NCBI GenBank assembly: GCA_977017575.1
Contig: CDRNVI010000177.1
Span: 310,001 to 374,000 of the forward strand
Source of the DNA: Paramoeba atlantica
Lineage: Eukaryota; Discosea
DNA: 64,000 nt
Direction of reading: 5' to 3'
Shown here: piece by piece, positions 23,401 to 36,404 of the stretch
Layout: each line of letters starts with the position of its first letter
How positions within the stretch are numbered: the first letter of the stretch is position 1
Made by a program: the position numbers and the translations under genes
The notes under the pieces: model-generated
The model's database searches: none
What the model was told of the DNA's origin: nothing
What the model saw: the letters and a program-made list of their open reading frames with translations, nothing else

Positions 23401-25150
23401 AAGAATACCAACAAGCATCACAAGACCACTGTTTAATAATGTTCTCCAACCCCCATGAAAGTCTTGAGCTTTTTGTTAAAACCATCACACCCAAACTAAC
23501 ATACATCTGTCGCACAACACCTCTCTCTTTAACCCCTTTCCAAGACTCCATCAAGCAAACCACTACAACAAACATCAATTACCTCCTCAACCTCCTCCAA
23601 GTCCCCCACCTGCATCCAAACAAAGAACTCCATCTCTCTCGAGTAGAAGCTGCAGGCCTTCCAAAGTCAAAAGGTGGTGGTGGCTTGAGCTACTCTCAGA
23701 ACACCCACCAAGCAGCCTTCCTTGGCTCCTGGATCTCAGTCTACCGATCCTGCTCTGAGTTCAAACCTGAACTTATCAACCTCTTTGAAGACTTCTGGAA
23801 GAGTGACTCACCCCAGCGCCAGGCCCTCCACCAAGCATATGACCATTTTGAAAGCTTCATCTTGAGTGAGTGGAAACTGCCAAGTGGTACCTCTGTCCAT
23901 GAGCTCCTAACTCGATTGACAGAGCCACCATCTGACTCAATGGGCACTGGAGAAAACTACAAACCACAGAAGAAGTTCACCTCCTGTGAACTTCAGGATG
24001 TCAAAAAGAAGATTATGGACCCAACACAAGACAAAAACCTCTGCCGTGCAATCTGTGAGAATGAGGTTGGCCCCACCACCCACTTGTGGATGACAGCCTA
24101 CCCAGACAAGGACACCTCTGGGCCAAAGCCATATCAAGCCTTAAATGCTGAAGATTTTCGCTCAGCCTACCGATGTAGGCTTGACATAGTTGACCCACAC
24201 CTTGGGGCTCTCTGCAAACTTGGGACTGTCAAGTGTGGATTCTGTGAAAAAGAACTCTGTGCTCCATCCTCCCTCCACCTCTCAGATTGCACCAGTCATG
24301 GAAGAGGAACCACACAAGAAGACACCATGCTCTCCGTGACGAACTCAAGAACATTGCCAGCTGGGCGGCGGGAAAAACAACAATCTGAGATGGAGCCTAC
24401 CGGCCAATCGGGAAGTGTCACACAAGCAACCTGATCTTACAATCCGCGAGTGGCAAGGTGACCAGGATCTGTGTATTGATGTCCGAGTTGTGTCAACCCA
24501 CAAAACCCCCCACTTTCGCTGTATGATCCAAACACCCACCAAAACCCACTCTGACCCCCCATACTCGACACCCTCTCACCTGCACACCATGCCAGGATCA
24601 TGAAACACAGAGAATATGTGGACAGATGTCTGACTGAAACAGACTTTAAAATGCAGGAAGGGGCAGAGACACCCCTGAGGAGAAACAGACCCTTAAACAA
24701 ATAACTCTTTCCATTTCTCCAAGGTGAAGTCATCTTCCTTCCAGCATCTTCATCCTCAGGTGGTGGAATATCCCCTGACATTAGTGCACTCCTCCGATCC
24801 CTCACCTCAATTGCCCTCCAAAACGACCGGGTCCTGGATGCCAACCCCCTCCCCCTCTTCTTTAGAACAGCAAAGAAGAAGATTTCAACTGCACTAATGA
24901 AAGCAATGGCAAACCACATGATGAGCATACAGGAAAATCTAAAACCCAGCAACCCCCTTTTGACCCATCACTCTCTGTGCTTCTCATCATCTCTCAATCC
25001 AAATGACATTTCCATTCCCCCCTCTTCTTTCCACATGTACTACCCCCTTTTTCTGCAGTTCCTCCTCTCACTGGGTGAGATATTCTGCCGAATGTGCAAC
25101 CATTCCCTTCTCTTACAACCATCTATTTCGAATAAAAATCTCTTTCATTG

Positions 25151-25178
<28 letters not shown>
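20000..25178 (+). mobile_element. Poly(A)-tailed LINE with R2-like domain order
   Basis: The element runs to AATAAA at 25131 and a 28-base poly(A) at about 25151-25178. The 5' limit is unclear and placed near 20000. The leader includes a C-rich stretch (20680-20850 and 21040-21160). Before the RT there are possible zinc-binding frames: CEKCLLTFC with downstream His near 20610-20660, and CNHCQMHYCSTQC near 20940-20990. RT, zinc knuckle and endonuclease follow (see the pseudogene entry). The tail ends about 30 bases from the 3' end of a 5S rRNA gene read on the opposite strand. A relative lies at 62040-63545. Confidence 0.7.
22110..24960 (+). pseudogene. LINE polyprotein: reverse transcriptase, CCHC knuckle, restriction-like endonuclease
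   Basis: A 774-codon frame spans 22110-24434. RT blocks: LPKGRTPGLSG near 22485; LDIVNAFNSIS (motif A, about 22871-22905) in another frame, so two compensating shifts lie near 22850 and 23010; GVQQGDPLG (motif B, 23031); FVND (motif C, 23148-23159) instead of xxDD. A zinc knuckle Cys-x2-Cys...His-x3-Cys lies at about 24234-24291. After a shift near 24320 the endonuclease appears as RHHALRDELKN, QPDLTIREWQG, LCIDVRV and K-x3-Y (KHREY, 24603-24617), the order known from R2-type elements. Homology with the 62-63 kb copy continues to about 24900. The product would nick DNA and prime reverse transcription at the target. The FVND change and frame shifts suggest it is dead. Confidence 0.7.
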
Positions 25179-25181
<3 letters not shown>

Positions 25182-25207
25182 AGAAAAAAAAAGAAGAAAA
25201 AGAGAAG

Positions 25208-25325
25208 GTCTTCAGCACTCGGGATTCGAATGTGGTCACCCACCATTCTACTAACCGAGCCCACAGCTGCTTAACTTCCGAGTTCTGATGGGATCGGGTG
25301 CTTTCAACTGGGTATGACCGAAGAC
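25208..25325 (-). rRNA. 5S ribosomal RNA
   Basis: The minus strand begins GTCTTCGGTCATACC and ends CCCGAGTGCTGAAGAC, so the two ends pair as helix I. The interior has the conserved CTCGGAAGTTAAGCAG and GGTGGGTGACCAC blocks. Length is about 118 bases, normal for 5S. Downstream on the minus strand is a T/C tract (25207-25179) that can serve as Pol III terminator, then the poly(A) end of the LINE. Only this copy is present and it is not next to the main rRNA unit. Confidence 0.95.
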
Positions 25326-25963
25326 ACTTTCTCTTCTTTTTTTTCTTCTTTTAATATCAATCCAAATTAATAAAAAGAAAAGAGAAAGAGAAAAGAAAGA
25401 TGAGAGAAAAGAAAGAAAAGAGAAAAAAGAAAAGAGAAAAGAGAAAAAACCTCAATGGAAAGAGAGAAAAAGTGGTGGAATTTCAAAAAAAAGAAAGAAA
25501 AAAATAAAGAAAAAACAAAGAAAGAGAAGGAAAAAAAATTAACAACCCACAAAAAGAAAGATAAGAAAAGAAAAGACAGAAGAAAAGAGAAAGAGGAAAA
25601 AGAAAGACTGAGGAAAACCAAAAAAAAAACCCAAACGAACAAAAAAACACAAAAACAAAAAAAGAAAAACGGACCTCTATTTTGGGTCCGAATATGATGG
25701 ACCTCTATTTCAGGTCCTATCAGAGCTTTTTTTCTTTTTTTTTTTTCTGTGTGTGTGTTTTTGGTTGTTCTTTCAGTGATTTTTTTTGTTTTTTTTTGTT
25801 CAATTTTGATTGGTGTTCCTTCTCGCCACACCCCCCCCCCTCTCATTCCCTTGTGAACAACAACAAACACAATCAACCACACCCTCAGGTTTTGTTTTTA
25901 ATTCAAAACATTTCTTTTTCTGGATAACTTGAAACAGAAAAACAACAATCAATCAATCAAAAT
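25326..25963. other. A/G-rich then mixed spacer upstream of the PB1 gene
   Basis: Purine-rich low complexity to about 25670, then a pair of short hairpins and AT-rich sequence leading to the PB1 start codon. Frames here are Lys/Glu-rich on plus or Phe/Ser-rich on minus and are not accepted as genes. Confidence 0.4.
25671..25717. promoter_or_regulatory. Two tandem GGACC...GGTCC hairpins
   Basis: GGACCTCTATTTTGGGTCC (25671-25689) and GGACCTCTATTTCAGGTCC (25699-25717) are near-identical 19-base units with 5-bp stems, about 250 bases upstream of the PB1 start. They may be protein-binding sites or RNA hairpins in a leader. This is only a structural observation. Confidence 0.35.
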
Positions 25964-26953
25964 ATGGTGATGAGAGTTCAGTTGATGTCGATTGTCGAAA
26001 GAGAAGAAGAGTGGTGGGAAGTCCAAAACACTGAGAATGGAAGAGTGTGTTCTGTTCAAGCTCAAGACTTTCAAAGTCTCCGAAGGAAGATCCAGGATGT
26101 GTACGGAACTTCAACTGCGGTTCGAGTGTTCTATCTTGATGATGAGTGTGATGTCGTCTTTGTGAAACGTGATCAAGACTTGGAAGACGCTTTGTTTGTT
26201 CTCCCAAAAAAGAACAAGACAGCAAAAGCAGTGGAGAGTCAAGTCGAAGAAGAAACTGAAAAGGAGATCCAAGAGGTCGAAAATCGAGTGGGTGATGATG
26301 AAGAGAAGAAGGTTGAGAAAGTGGGGGATGAAGTTTCTGAGAACCCTCAGAAAAGACTCAAGGAACAACAGAAGAGAGAGAAGGAGATTGAAATTCTCAG
26401 TAAACGCGACAAGAAACTGGCAGATCAGATTGATGTTCTTGAAGAAAAGATTGTGGCTCTCCAACAAAGAAAGGAACGGTTGACTGAAAACAAAACCCAA
26501 GTTCGAGAGAATCTTGTTGATTTGAAAAGTCAAAAGGAGATTGTCGGAAACAAACAAGAGGAAGAGGAGATTGAAGAAATCCAATCCTCTGAGGAAGAAG
26601 AGGAAGAAGAGGAAGAAGAGGAAGAAGAGGAAGAGGAAGATTGTGGGAAACCAAGATCATTTGGGCAATCGAGAAAGCTTCAAAACCAACGACGAAACAT
26701 CGAAAGAAGACTTTGTAATCTTGAAGTGAAAGAAAAGAAGTCAAAAAAGATGATGGAAACAGAAATTATTCTCAAGAAACGTTTGGAAGAAATCACAGAG
26801 AGGTTGGCGACTGAACCAAAAGAAGAAGAAGAGAAAGACAAAATGTTTAGAAATAAGAGAAAAGGAACTCGACGTTCTTCTTCCCCACCACATGGTTCGA
26901 AAAAGAAGTTTTTCAATTCTCCTCCTCCTCCAAAGGAGAGAAGACGAAAATAA
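25964..26953 (+). CDS. PB1-domain, coiled-coil acidic protein
   Basis: An intact, intronless 329-codon frame. Residues 1-80 look like a PB1 domain. The strand-loop segment VRVFYLDDECDVVFVKRDQD (53-72) followed by LEDAL fits the acidic OPCA motif of type I PB1 domains, which bind a basic partner PB1 face. Residues about 90-200 and 235-295 are Lys/Glu-rich predicted coiled coils. A run of about 18 Glu lies between them (about 212-230). The C-terminus is basic and proline-rich (RRSSSPP, then SPPPPKERRRK). The ATG is preceded by an A-rich leader (atcaaaatATGG) and TAA is followed at once by ATAAC. Likely a cytosolic scaffold or adaptor; the partner is unknown. Its normal codon use contrasts with the surrounding low complexity. 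Confidence 0.85.
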   Translation: MVMRVQLMSIVEREEEWWEVQNTENGRVCSVQAQDFQSLRRKIQDVYGTSTAVRVFYLDDECDVVFVKRDQDLEDALFVLPKKNKTAKAVESQVEEETEKEIQEVENRVGDDEEKKVEKVGDEVSENPQKRLKEQQKREKEIEILSKRDKKLADQIDVLEEKIVALQQRKERLTENKTQVRENLVDLKSQKEIVGNKQEEEEIEEIQSSEEEEEEEEEEEEEEEEDCGKPRSFGQSRKLQNQRRNIERRLCNLEVKEKKSKKMMETEIILKKRLEEITERLATEPKEEEEKDKMFRNKRKGTRRSSSPPHGSKKKFFNSPPPPKERRRK

Positions 26954-27300
26954 ATAACAAAATCTCTTCAATGGAACCAAACTTCTTTTTTTTGTGCTCT
27001 ATTTTTATCAAGAAAAACGTTTATTTCTTTTCTTTTTTCTTTTTTCTTTTTTCTTCTTTTCTTCTTTCTTTTTTTTCTTTATTCACTCCTCTTCTTTTCT
27101 TTGTTGGTTATCTCATTGTAATTTTTCTCCTTTCTTTTTTCGTCAAAAAGAATGTGTCAGATAGATGGTTGGGGGTGGGGGAGATCTTGATACTCTCTGG
27201 GTGCTAATTTGTGAAAATCCGGACCCAGAGAATACATCATCTTCAAATAAAAAAACATCTCTTTTGTCTCTTCTTTTTTTTTGAAGATTCACTTATCTGT
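26954..27300 (+). other. 3' flank of the PB1 gene with palindrome
   Basis: T-rich sequence likely to include the 3' UTR, then the palindrome at 27190-27234. No gene seen. Confidence 0.4.
27190..27234. repeat. Dispersed palindrome, copy 3
   Basis: ATACTCTCTGGGT at 27190-27202 pairs with acccagagaata at 27223-27234. The centre gctaatttgtgaaaatccgg is the reverse complement type, so this copy is in reverse orientation. It lies 240 bases past the PB1 stop codon and at the left edge of a 3-kb purine/pyrimidine tract. Confidence 0.7.
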
Positions 27301-28224
27301 AAGACTGTCTTATTTTTTCAAAAAAGAAAAAGGAAAAGAAAGGGAAGAGGGGGAAAGAGAGAGAAGAGAGAAGAGAGAGAAGAGAAGAGAGAAGAGAAAG
27401 AGAAAGAGAAAATAGAAAAAAAAAAAAAAAAGAAAAAAATGAGAAACTGTGAAGAAGAAATTGAAAACAAAAGGAAAGAAATCAACAAAAAGAAAAGAAA
27501 AGAAGAGAAAAAGAAAAAAGGGGGGAAAGGGAAAAAAGAAAAGAGAGAACCCATCAAAAAAGGGAAGAAAGGGGAACGAGAAAAAGGGGAACAAGAAAAA
27601 GAGGAACAAAAAAAAGAGAAAAAGTGAGAAAGTGAAAAAGTGAAAAAAAAAAAAAGAGAAGAGATAAAAGTGAAAAAGAAAAGAAAAAAACAGAAAAGTC
27701 AAGAAATAAAAAGAAATAAAGAGAGAACCCCATCCGGTCCCATTCACAAAGGGCAAAAAAGTTCGAGAAAGAGAAAGAAAAAAAGAAGGAAAAGAAAAAA
27801 AGAGAGAGAAAAGAGAAGAGAGAGAAAAGAGAAGAGAGAAAAAGAGAAAGAGAGAAAAAGAAAGAGAGAAAAAGAGGAGAGAAAGAGAAAAGGCAAAACA
27901 AAACCAACAAGGCCAGAAAAATTATGAGCCCTAAAATCTTTTTTTTTGTGTGCTAAAATAAACCAGCACAATTCAATTGTTTTTCTGAGTGTCGAAAAAA
28001 TATTTTACAAGGAAATTTTTATGAGAATTTTTTTTTCAATGCCCTGAAAAACCTTTGCAATTGCGCTCCTTTCCCTTGGCAACCCGGTGAGAGAGAGGAA
28101 AGAGCGAAAGGAGAGAAGAAGAGGAAAGAGAAAAAAGAAAAGAAAAGAAAGAGAAATTAAAAAAAAGAATTAAATAGAACTAAAAAAAAAGGGAAAGAGG
28201 AAAAAGGAGGGAAGAAGGAGGGGA

Positions 28225-28520
28225 AAGTGGGGAAGGTAGGGAAGGTAGGAAAGGTAGGAAAGGTAGGAAAGGTAGGAAAGGTTGGGGAAGGTAGGAAAGG
28301 TAGGAAAGGTTGGGGAAGGTAGGAAAGGTAGGAAAGGAGGGGAAAGTAGGGGAAGGTGGGGAAGGTAGGGAAGGGAGGGAAGGTGGGGAAGGTAGGAAAG
28401 GTGGGGAAGAGGGAAGGTAGGAAAGGAGGGGAAAGGGTTGAGAAGAGGGAAGGTAGGAAAGGAGGGCAAAGGAGGGCAAAGTAGGGGAAAGTAGGGGAAA
28501 GTAGGGGAAGGTTGAGAAAG
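28225..28520 (+). repeat. GGTAGGAAA minisatellite
   Basis: Tandem, slightly variable units of GGTAGGAAA and GGGGAAGGTA occupy about 300 bases at the end of the purine tract. Confidence 0.85.
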
Positions 28521-30155
28521 TTGAGAAGGTTGGGTAGAGGTGGGTGAAGTGAAATCATGTTCTCTTTTTTCTTGAGGTTTATTCTTTTTTCTTTCTCTTT
28601 TTTTTTCTTTTTTTCTTTTTTTTTTCTTTTTGTTTTTTTTTTCTTTTTTTTGTTTTTTTTTTTGTTTTTTTTCCTATTTTTCTTTTGTTTTTTCTTCTTT
28701 ATCTTTCCTCTTTTTAATCTTTTCCCCTCTCTTCTCTTTTTCTCCCTTTTTCCTTCTCTCTTTCTTTTCTCTTTCTTTTCTTTTTCTTTTCTCTTTCTTT
28801 TCTCTTTCTTTTCTCTTTCTTTTCTCTTTCTTTTCTCCTTAACATAGGAAAGTTGTTTAATTGAAGAGAGTGTAATTCATGTTTTAAATAATGGTCCTTT
28901 TTTCTTCAATGGTTTTTTTTTCTTTTTTTCTTTTGTTTTTTTTTTGTTTTTTTTTGTTTTTTTTTGTTTTTTTTTTTGTTTTTTTTTCTTTTTTTTCTTT
29001 GTTTTTTTTTTGTTTTTTCTTTTTTATGTGTTTTTCCTTTTTTTTCTTTTTTTTTTGTTTTCTTTTATCTTTTGTTTTTTCGTCTTCTTTATCTTTTATC
29101 TTTCCTCTTTTTAATCTTTCTCCCCCCTCTTCTCTTTTCTCCTCTTTCCCCTCTTTCTCCTTCTCTTTTCTTTTCTTTTCTTTCCTTCTCTTTCTTTCCT
29201 TTTAAAACAGTGAAGTCATTGAATTAGAAAAGAGTGAAATCACGTATCAAAAAAGATCCTTTTTCTTCACAGTTTTTTCTTTTTTTTTCTTTTTTTTTTT
29301 TCTTTTTTCTTTTTTTTTTCTTTTTTTCTTTTTTTTTTCTTTTTTTCTTTTTTTTTTCTTTTTTTCTTTTTTTTTCTCTTTTTTCTTTCTTTTCTGTCTT
29401 TGTTTTTCTTTTCTTTTCTTTCTTTTTTTTTTCTTTTTTCCTTTTTCCCTTTTTTTCTTTTTTTTCCTTTTTTTTCTGTCTTTGTTTTTCTTTTTTTCTT
29501 TTCTTTCTTTTTTTCTTTCTTTTTTCCTTTTCCTTTTTTTCCTTTTTTTTCCTTTTTTTTCCTTTTTTTCCTTTTTTTTCCTTTTTTCCTTTTTTTTGTT
29601 TTTTTTGTTTTTGTTTGTTTTTGTTTATTGTTCTTTTCTTTTCTTTTCTTTTCTTTTTTTTTGTTTTTTTGTTTGTTTTTTTTTGTTTTTTTTGTTTTTT
29701 TTTTGTTTTTATTCCTTTTCTTCCTCTTTCTCCTTTCTTTTCTTGATCAAAGCGAAAAGAAAAAGAAAATTGTTGGTTTTCTCTTTTTTCTCTTTCTCTT
29801 TTCCCTCTTCCTTTCCTTTTTTTTTTCCTTTTCCTTTTTTCTTTTTCTTTTTTCTTTCTTTTTTTCTTTTTTTCTTCTCTTTGTTTCTTTTCTCTTTTTT
29901 TTTTCTCTTTTTTTTTTCTTTTTTCTTTCTTTTTCTTTTTTTGTTTTCCTTTTCTTTTTTTCTTTTCTTTTGTTTTTCTTTTGTTTTTCTTTTCTTTTCT
30001 TTTGTTTTTTTTTTCTTTTTCTTTTTTTTCTTTTTTTTTCTTTTTTTTCTTTTGTTTTTATTTGTTTTTTTGTTTATTTTTCTCTTTTTTTTTTTTTCCT
30101 TTTCCCTTTCCTTTCCCTTTTCTTTTTTTTCTTTTCTTTTTCTTTTTCTTTTTCT

Positions 30156-30243
30156 TTTCCCTTTCCCTTTCCCTTTCCCTTTCCCTTTCCCTTTCCCTTT
30201 CCCTTTCCCTTTCCTTTCCCTTTCCTTTCCCTTTCCTTTCCCT
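30156..30243 (+). repeat. (TTTCCC)n simple repeat
   Basis: About 14 hexamer units, a few missing one C. The same hexamer forms a second array at 53205-53281. Confidence 0.9.
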
Positions 30244-30435
30244 TTTCTTTTCTTTTTTTCTTTCTTTTTTTTTTCCTTTCTGTTTTCTTTTTTTTTTTTA
30301 TTTTTTTTTGTTCAAAAGATTCGAAAAATCGCAAACGAAAAAGAGAGAAGTTGCCACACAATCAAAGTTGGATAAGGAGGGCAAAGAGAAGAGAGACCAA
30401 ACAACACAAAAGAGGATTATTTCGTGATAGTTTTC

Positions 30436-30480
30436 ATACTCTCTGGGTCTGATTTTTCGAATTAGTACCCCAGAGAGAAT
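30436..30480. repeat. Dispersed palindrome, copy 4
   Basis: ATACTCTCTGGGT (30436-30448) pairs with accccagagagaat (30467-30480). The centre ctgatttttcgaattagt puts it in forward orientation. It lies about 590 bases beyond the stop codon of the polyubiquitin gene. Confidence 0.7.
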
Positions 30481-31066
30481 GAAGAATCCACAAAAAAAAA
30501 AAAGAAGATCCACCAGTCAGTCGGGGATAGGGGTGTTGTGTGTGTGTTGTTTTGGTGTTAAAAGAAATATTCACGTTTTTTTTTGAAACAAAATATCTTT
30601 GGTGCTGTGTCTTTCTTGGATTCTAAAAATTGTTCATCATTGGTTTTTTTTTACTTTTTTTCTTTCTTTTTTTCTTTCTTTTTTTCTTTTTCTTCTTTTT
30701 CTGGCACTGTTTTTCAGGGTTTGGGTCCAACATAGTAGTCTGTGGTTTTATATTAATATTGTCGTCTCAATAAAACACCACCTCCCTCCCAATATCTTTT
30801 TCTTAATTATGTGTGTGGGCCCAATGTCCAACAGAATAACTGATTGTGTTGGGAAGAAGAAAAAAAAAAGTATCTTTCACCCCCCCCCAACCACACACAC
30901 TGGATAAAGAAAGGTAGTGTGTTGTGTGGGTGTCATTCTTCCGCTGCCATTCCAGAAAAAGAAAAAAAAATTATGAAAAGAAAAATGACTCTTTGGTGAA
31001 TGTCTGAAAAAGAAAGAAGATTTTTGTTAAAGTTTCAATTTATATTTTTTTATACAAGCTTTTTTT
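30481..31066. other. Spacer downstream of polyubiquitin
   Basis: T-rich and mixed sequence, presumably including the 3' UTR of the minus-strand polyubiquitin gene. No other gene seen. Confidence 0.4.
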
Positions 31067-33939
<2,873 letters not shown>

Positions 33940-33940
<1 letters not shown>

Positions 33941-35400
33941 GGACATTTTTTTTGTTTCCTTCGTTACAAAGACCTCCTTCCAATCACAACCCTTTTTGAA
34001 AATATGAGTGGCACAGGTTTCCCTTTATTTTGTGTTTTGTTGTTTCAGTGTTTCAGTGTTTGGTTTGTTAGTTATTTTGATTGTGTGGATTTGTTTATCT
34101 TTTTTAGTATGATGTGATTATTCTGTTGTGTTGGTTTGTTGTTGGTTTGTTGGTTTGTTAGTTTGTTGGTTTGTTGGTTGTTGGTTTGTTGGTTTGTTTG
34201 TCGTTTTGTTTGTTGTTGTTGTGTCATTTTAGTGTTACTTTTGTTTTGTTTGTTGTGATTGTGATTGTTGTGATTGTAGTTAAGTTATAGTTGTTGTTGC
34301 TGTTGTTTATGATTGTGATTGTTTTTCTTGTTGTTTGTTGTTTGTTGTTTGTTGTTTGTTGTTTGTTGTTTGTTGTTTGTTGTTTGTTGTTTGTTGTTTG
34401 TTGTTGTTTGTTGTTATTGTTGTTATTATGATTGTTGGTTTGTGATTGTGATTTTTTTTTGCAATTGTTATGTTGTTGTTACTATTTTTTTATAATCATT
34501 ATTGTTATTATTGTATTGTTATGATTGTTGTTGTTATTTGATTGTTATTGCTTTTATTATCATTGTTAATTGTTAAATTGTTAATAATAGAATGGGGACA
34601 TTTTTGTTTCTTTGTTAGAAGACTCCCTCCAGGCCTTTTTTTATATTACTCTGTTCCCAACAATCCCAACTATTGTGCCACCACCAGGTTTTCTCTTTTT
34701 TCCTTCTTTTATTTTGTGCTTGTTTTTGTTTTTGTTAATGGTATTGCTGTTGTGGTGGTGATGGTATTTTGATTGTGTTGTTATTTGTTGTTATTTGTTA
34801 TTATTTGTTATTGGTATTCTTGTTGTTCTTGTTGTTCTGTTCTTGTTGTTGTTATTGTTGTTATTTGTTGTTATTATTGTTGTTATTTGTTGTTATTTGT
34901 TCTTTGTTATTGATATTTGTTGTTGATATTTGTTATTGTAATTGTTATTGTTGTTGTTGATTTTGTTTTTTTGTGTTGTGGTTATGTTGTGTTTGTAATT
35001 TTAACCAATTTTTCACAGAAAAACACAAAAAAAGAGAGAGTGTGTGGAATCATCAAGACAAAGATGTGGGTTGGGGATTTCTGGAGGGAGCGAGCCACAT
35101 ATAATGGTTGGTTGGTTCTTTTTGTTCTTTTGTAATATTTATATTTCCGTTTTGTTGTAATATTTTTTTAGTTGGTTAATTTATCTTCTGTTTTTTGTTT
35201 GGAGGGGTGATGTGTATTTAATTAGTGTTGTTTTGTTTTGTTTGTTTTGTTTGTTTGGTTTTGTTGGAGTTAAATATTATTATTGTTAATTGTTTTTGGT
35301 CACTTTGTTGGTAGTTGGTACATCAGTGTTTTTGTGTATTGGTTGTGCATTGGTTGTGTGTGTAAGTTGGTTGTGTGTTGTCTTGTGTACACACATTTTT
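33940..35400 (+). repeat. T/G-rich (TTG, TTTG) low-complexity region
   Basis: Degenerate tandem TTG and TTTGTTG units, densest at 34125-34480 and 34740-34990. Two related islands (ggacattt...gaagactccctcc near 34600 and a diverged copy near 33943) lie inside it, each followed by caggttt or a similar string. No gene supported. Confidence 0.6.
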
Positions 35401-36287
35401 CAAGGTTTATTGTTTGTTTGAACCAAACAATCAAAAATGACAAGAAGGTTTTCTTTTTTTTTTTCGTCTTTCTTTCGTTTCGGTCCTTTTTGTTCTTTTT
35501 TTTTTGGTTCTTTTTTTCTTTTTTTTTTTTTTTTCTTTCTCCCTTTTTGTTCTTTTTCTTTTTTTTTTGCTCTGTTCTACATATTTTTTTTTGATGTTGG
35601 TGTATTGGTCTTGTGTATGGGGTGTGGTTTTTTGTGGGGTTGGTGTTTTTCTAGAAGAGGGTTTTAATTGATGTGCAGGTTTTTCTTTTGATTTTTCTTT
35701 TGATTTTTCTTTGATTTTTTGGTTTCTCTTGTTTTTTTTTAAGAACCAAAAGTTTCCACAGACCCACTGTGGTTTTTCTCTTTCTGTTTTTTGTTAATAT
35801 AAATGAGGTTTGCTTTGTGGGGATGGTTTGGGTTTTTCCTTTGATAAAATGGTGAATGTGGGTGTTTTTGTGGGAATTGTGTACCTTTTTTCTGTGGTGG
35901 CGCACCTTGTTTTTTTTTTTGGAGGGGGGGGGGGGTTCTTTAATTGGGAGGGGGTTTGTTCAAGTTTTTAGAAAGGAAGAACACACTGTTTTGTTGAGGT
36001 TTAAAAGACTAAAAAGGTTATAATATTTGTTCACATAAACAAATGTTGCAGCCTCTTTGGGAATTTTCCAGAATGGACATGAAGATTGGATTTTGACTCA
36101 CACACCACCTCCATAAATACGCCACAGTAGCACCAATTTTGTTGGGGGGGTGGGGGATATATTGCCAAAATACATAATTTCCACAATTGTTTCAATTTGG
36201 TTGGTGACTTGAAGGAAGGGGGGGGAGGTTTTTGTGGTGGTGTCATATCTCCCTCAATCCTTTTTTTTTTTCAATTTTTATCAAATT
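35401..36287. other. Low-complexity spacer before tRNA-Lys
   Basis: T-rich and G-rich runs (including an 18-base G-rich run near 35920) and one copy of the direct repeat at 36007. I see no gene. Confidence 0.4.
36007..36066 (+). repeat. Direct repeat flanking the tRNA-Lys region, left copy
   Basis: About 60 bases (ctaaaaaggttataatattt, then gttcacataaacaaatgttg and cagcctctttgg) recur at 37429-37490 with roughly 90% identity. The core can fold as atttgttcac...aaacaaat. Confidence 0.6.
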
Positions 36288-36360
36288 GCCTCCGTAGCTC
36301 AGTCGGTAGAGCGCTAGACTCTTAATCTAGTGGCCGCGGGTTCGAGCCCCGCCGGGGGCT
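36288..36360 (+). tRNA. tRNA-Lys (anticodon CTT)
   Basis: A 73-base cloverleaf. Acceptor GCCTCCG pairs with CGGGGGC (one G-T). The anticodon stem CTAGA/TCTAG holds loop CTCTTAA. The T arm GCGGG/CCCGC contains TTCGAGC. It is followed by a 170-base T/C tract that contains ample Pol III termination signals. Confidence 0.95.
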
Positions 36361-36404
36361 GTTTTTTTTTTCTTTTTTTTTTCTTTTTTTTTTTCTTTTC
36401 TTTT

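Larger units (their letters stand above)
27300..30335. repeat. Purine tract switching to pyrimidine tract
   Basis: From about 27300 to 28550 the plus strand is A/G-rich; from 28555 to 30335 it is T/C-rich. Short ordinary stretches occur at 27905-28090 and 28845-28910. The largest frames are Phe/Ser/Leu or Lys/Glu/Arg strings, open only because of composition. Palindromes of opposite orientation lie at both edges (27190 and 30436). No gene is supported. Confidence 0.7.

Noticed and set aside
30156..30243. TTTCCC array as telomere or internal telomeric repeat
   Set aside because: It lies within larger T/C low complexity, has irregular units and occurs twice internally; no other telomeric sign.
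28557..30452. Very long open frames of Phe/Leu/Ser (up to 350 codons)
   Set aside because: They are direct translations of T/C tracts, open in several frames at once, with no other amino acids, domains or start context.
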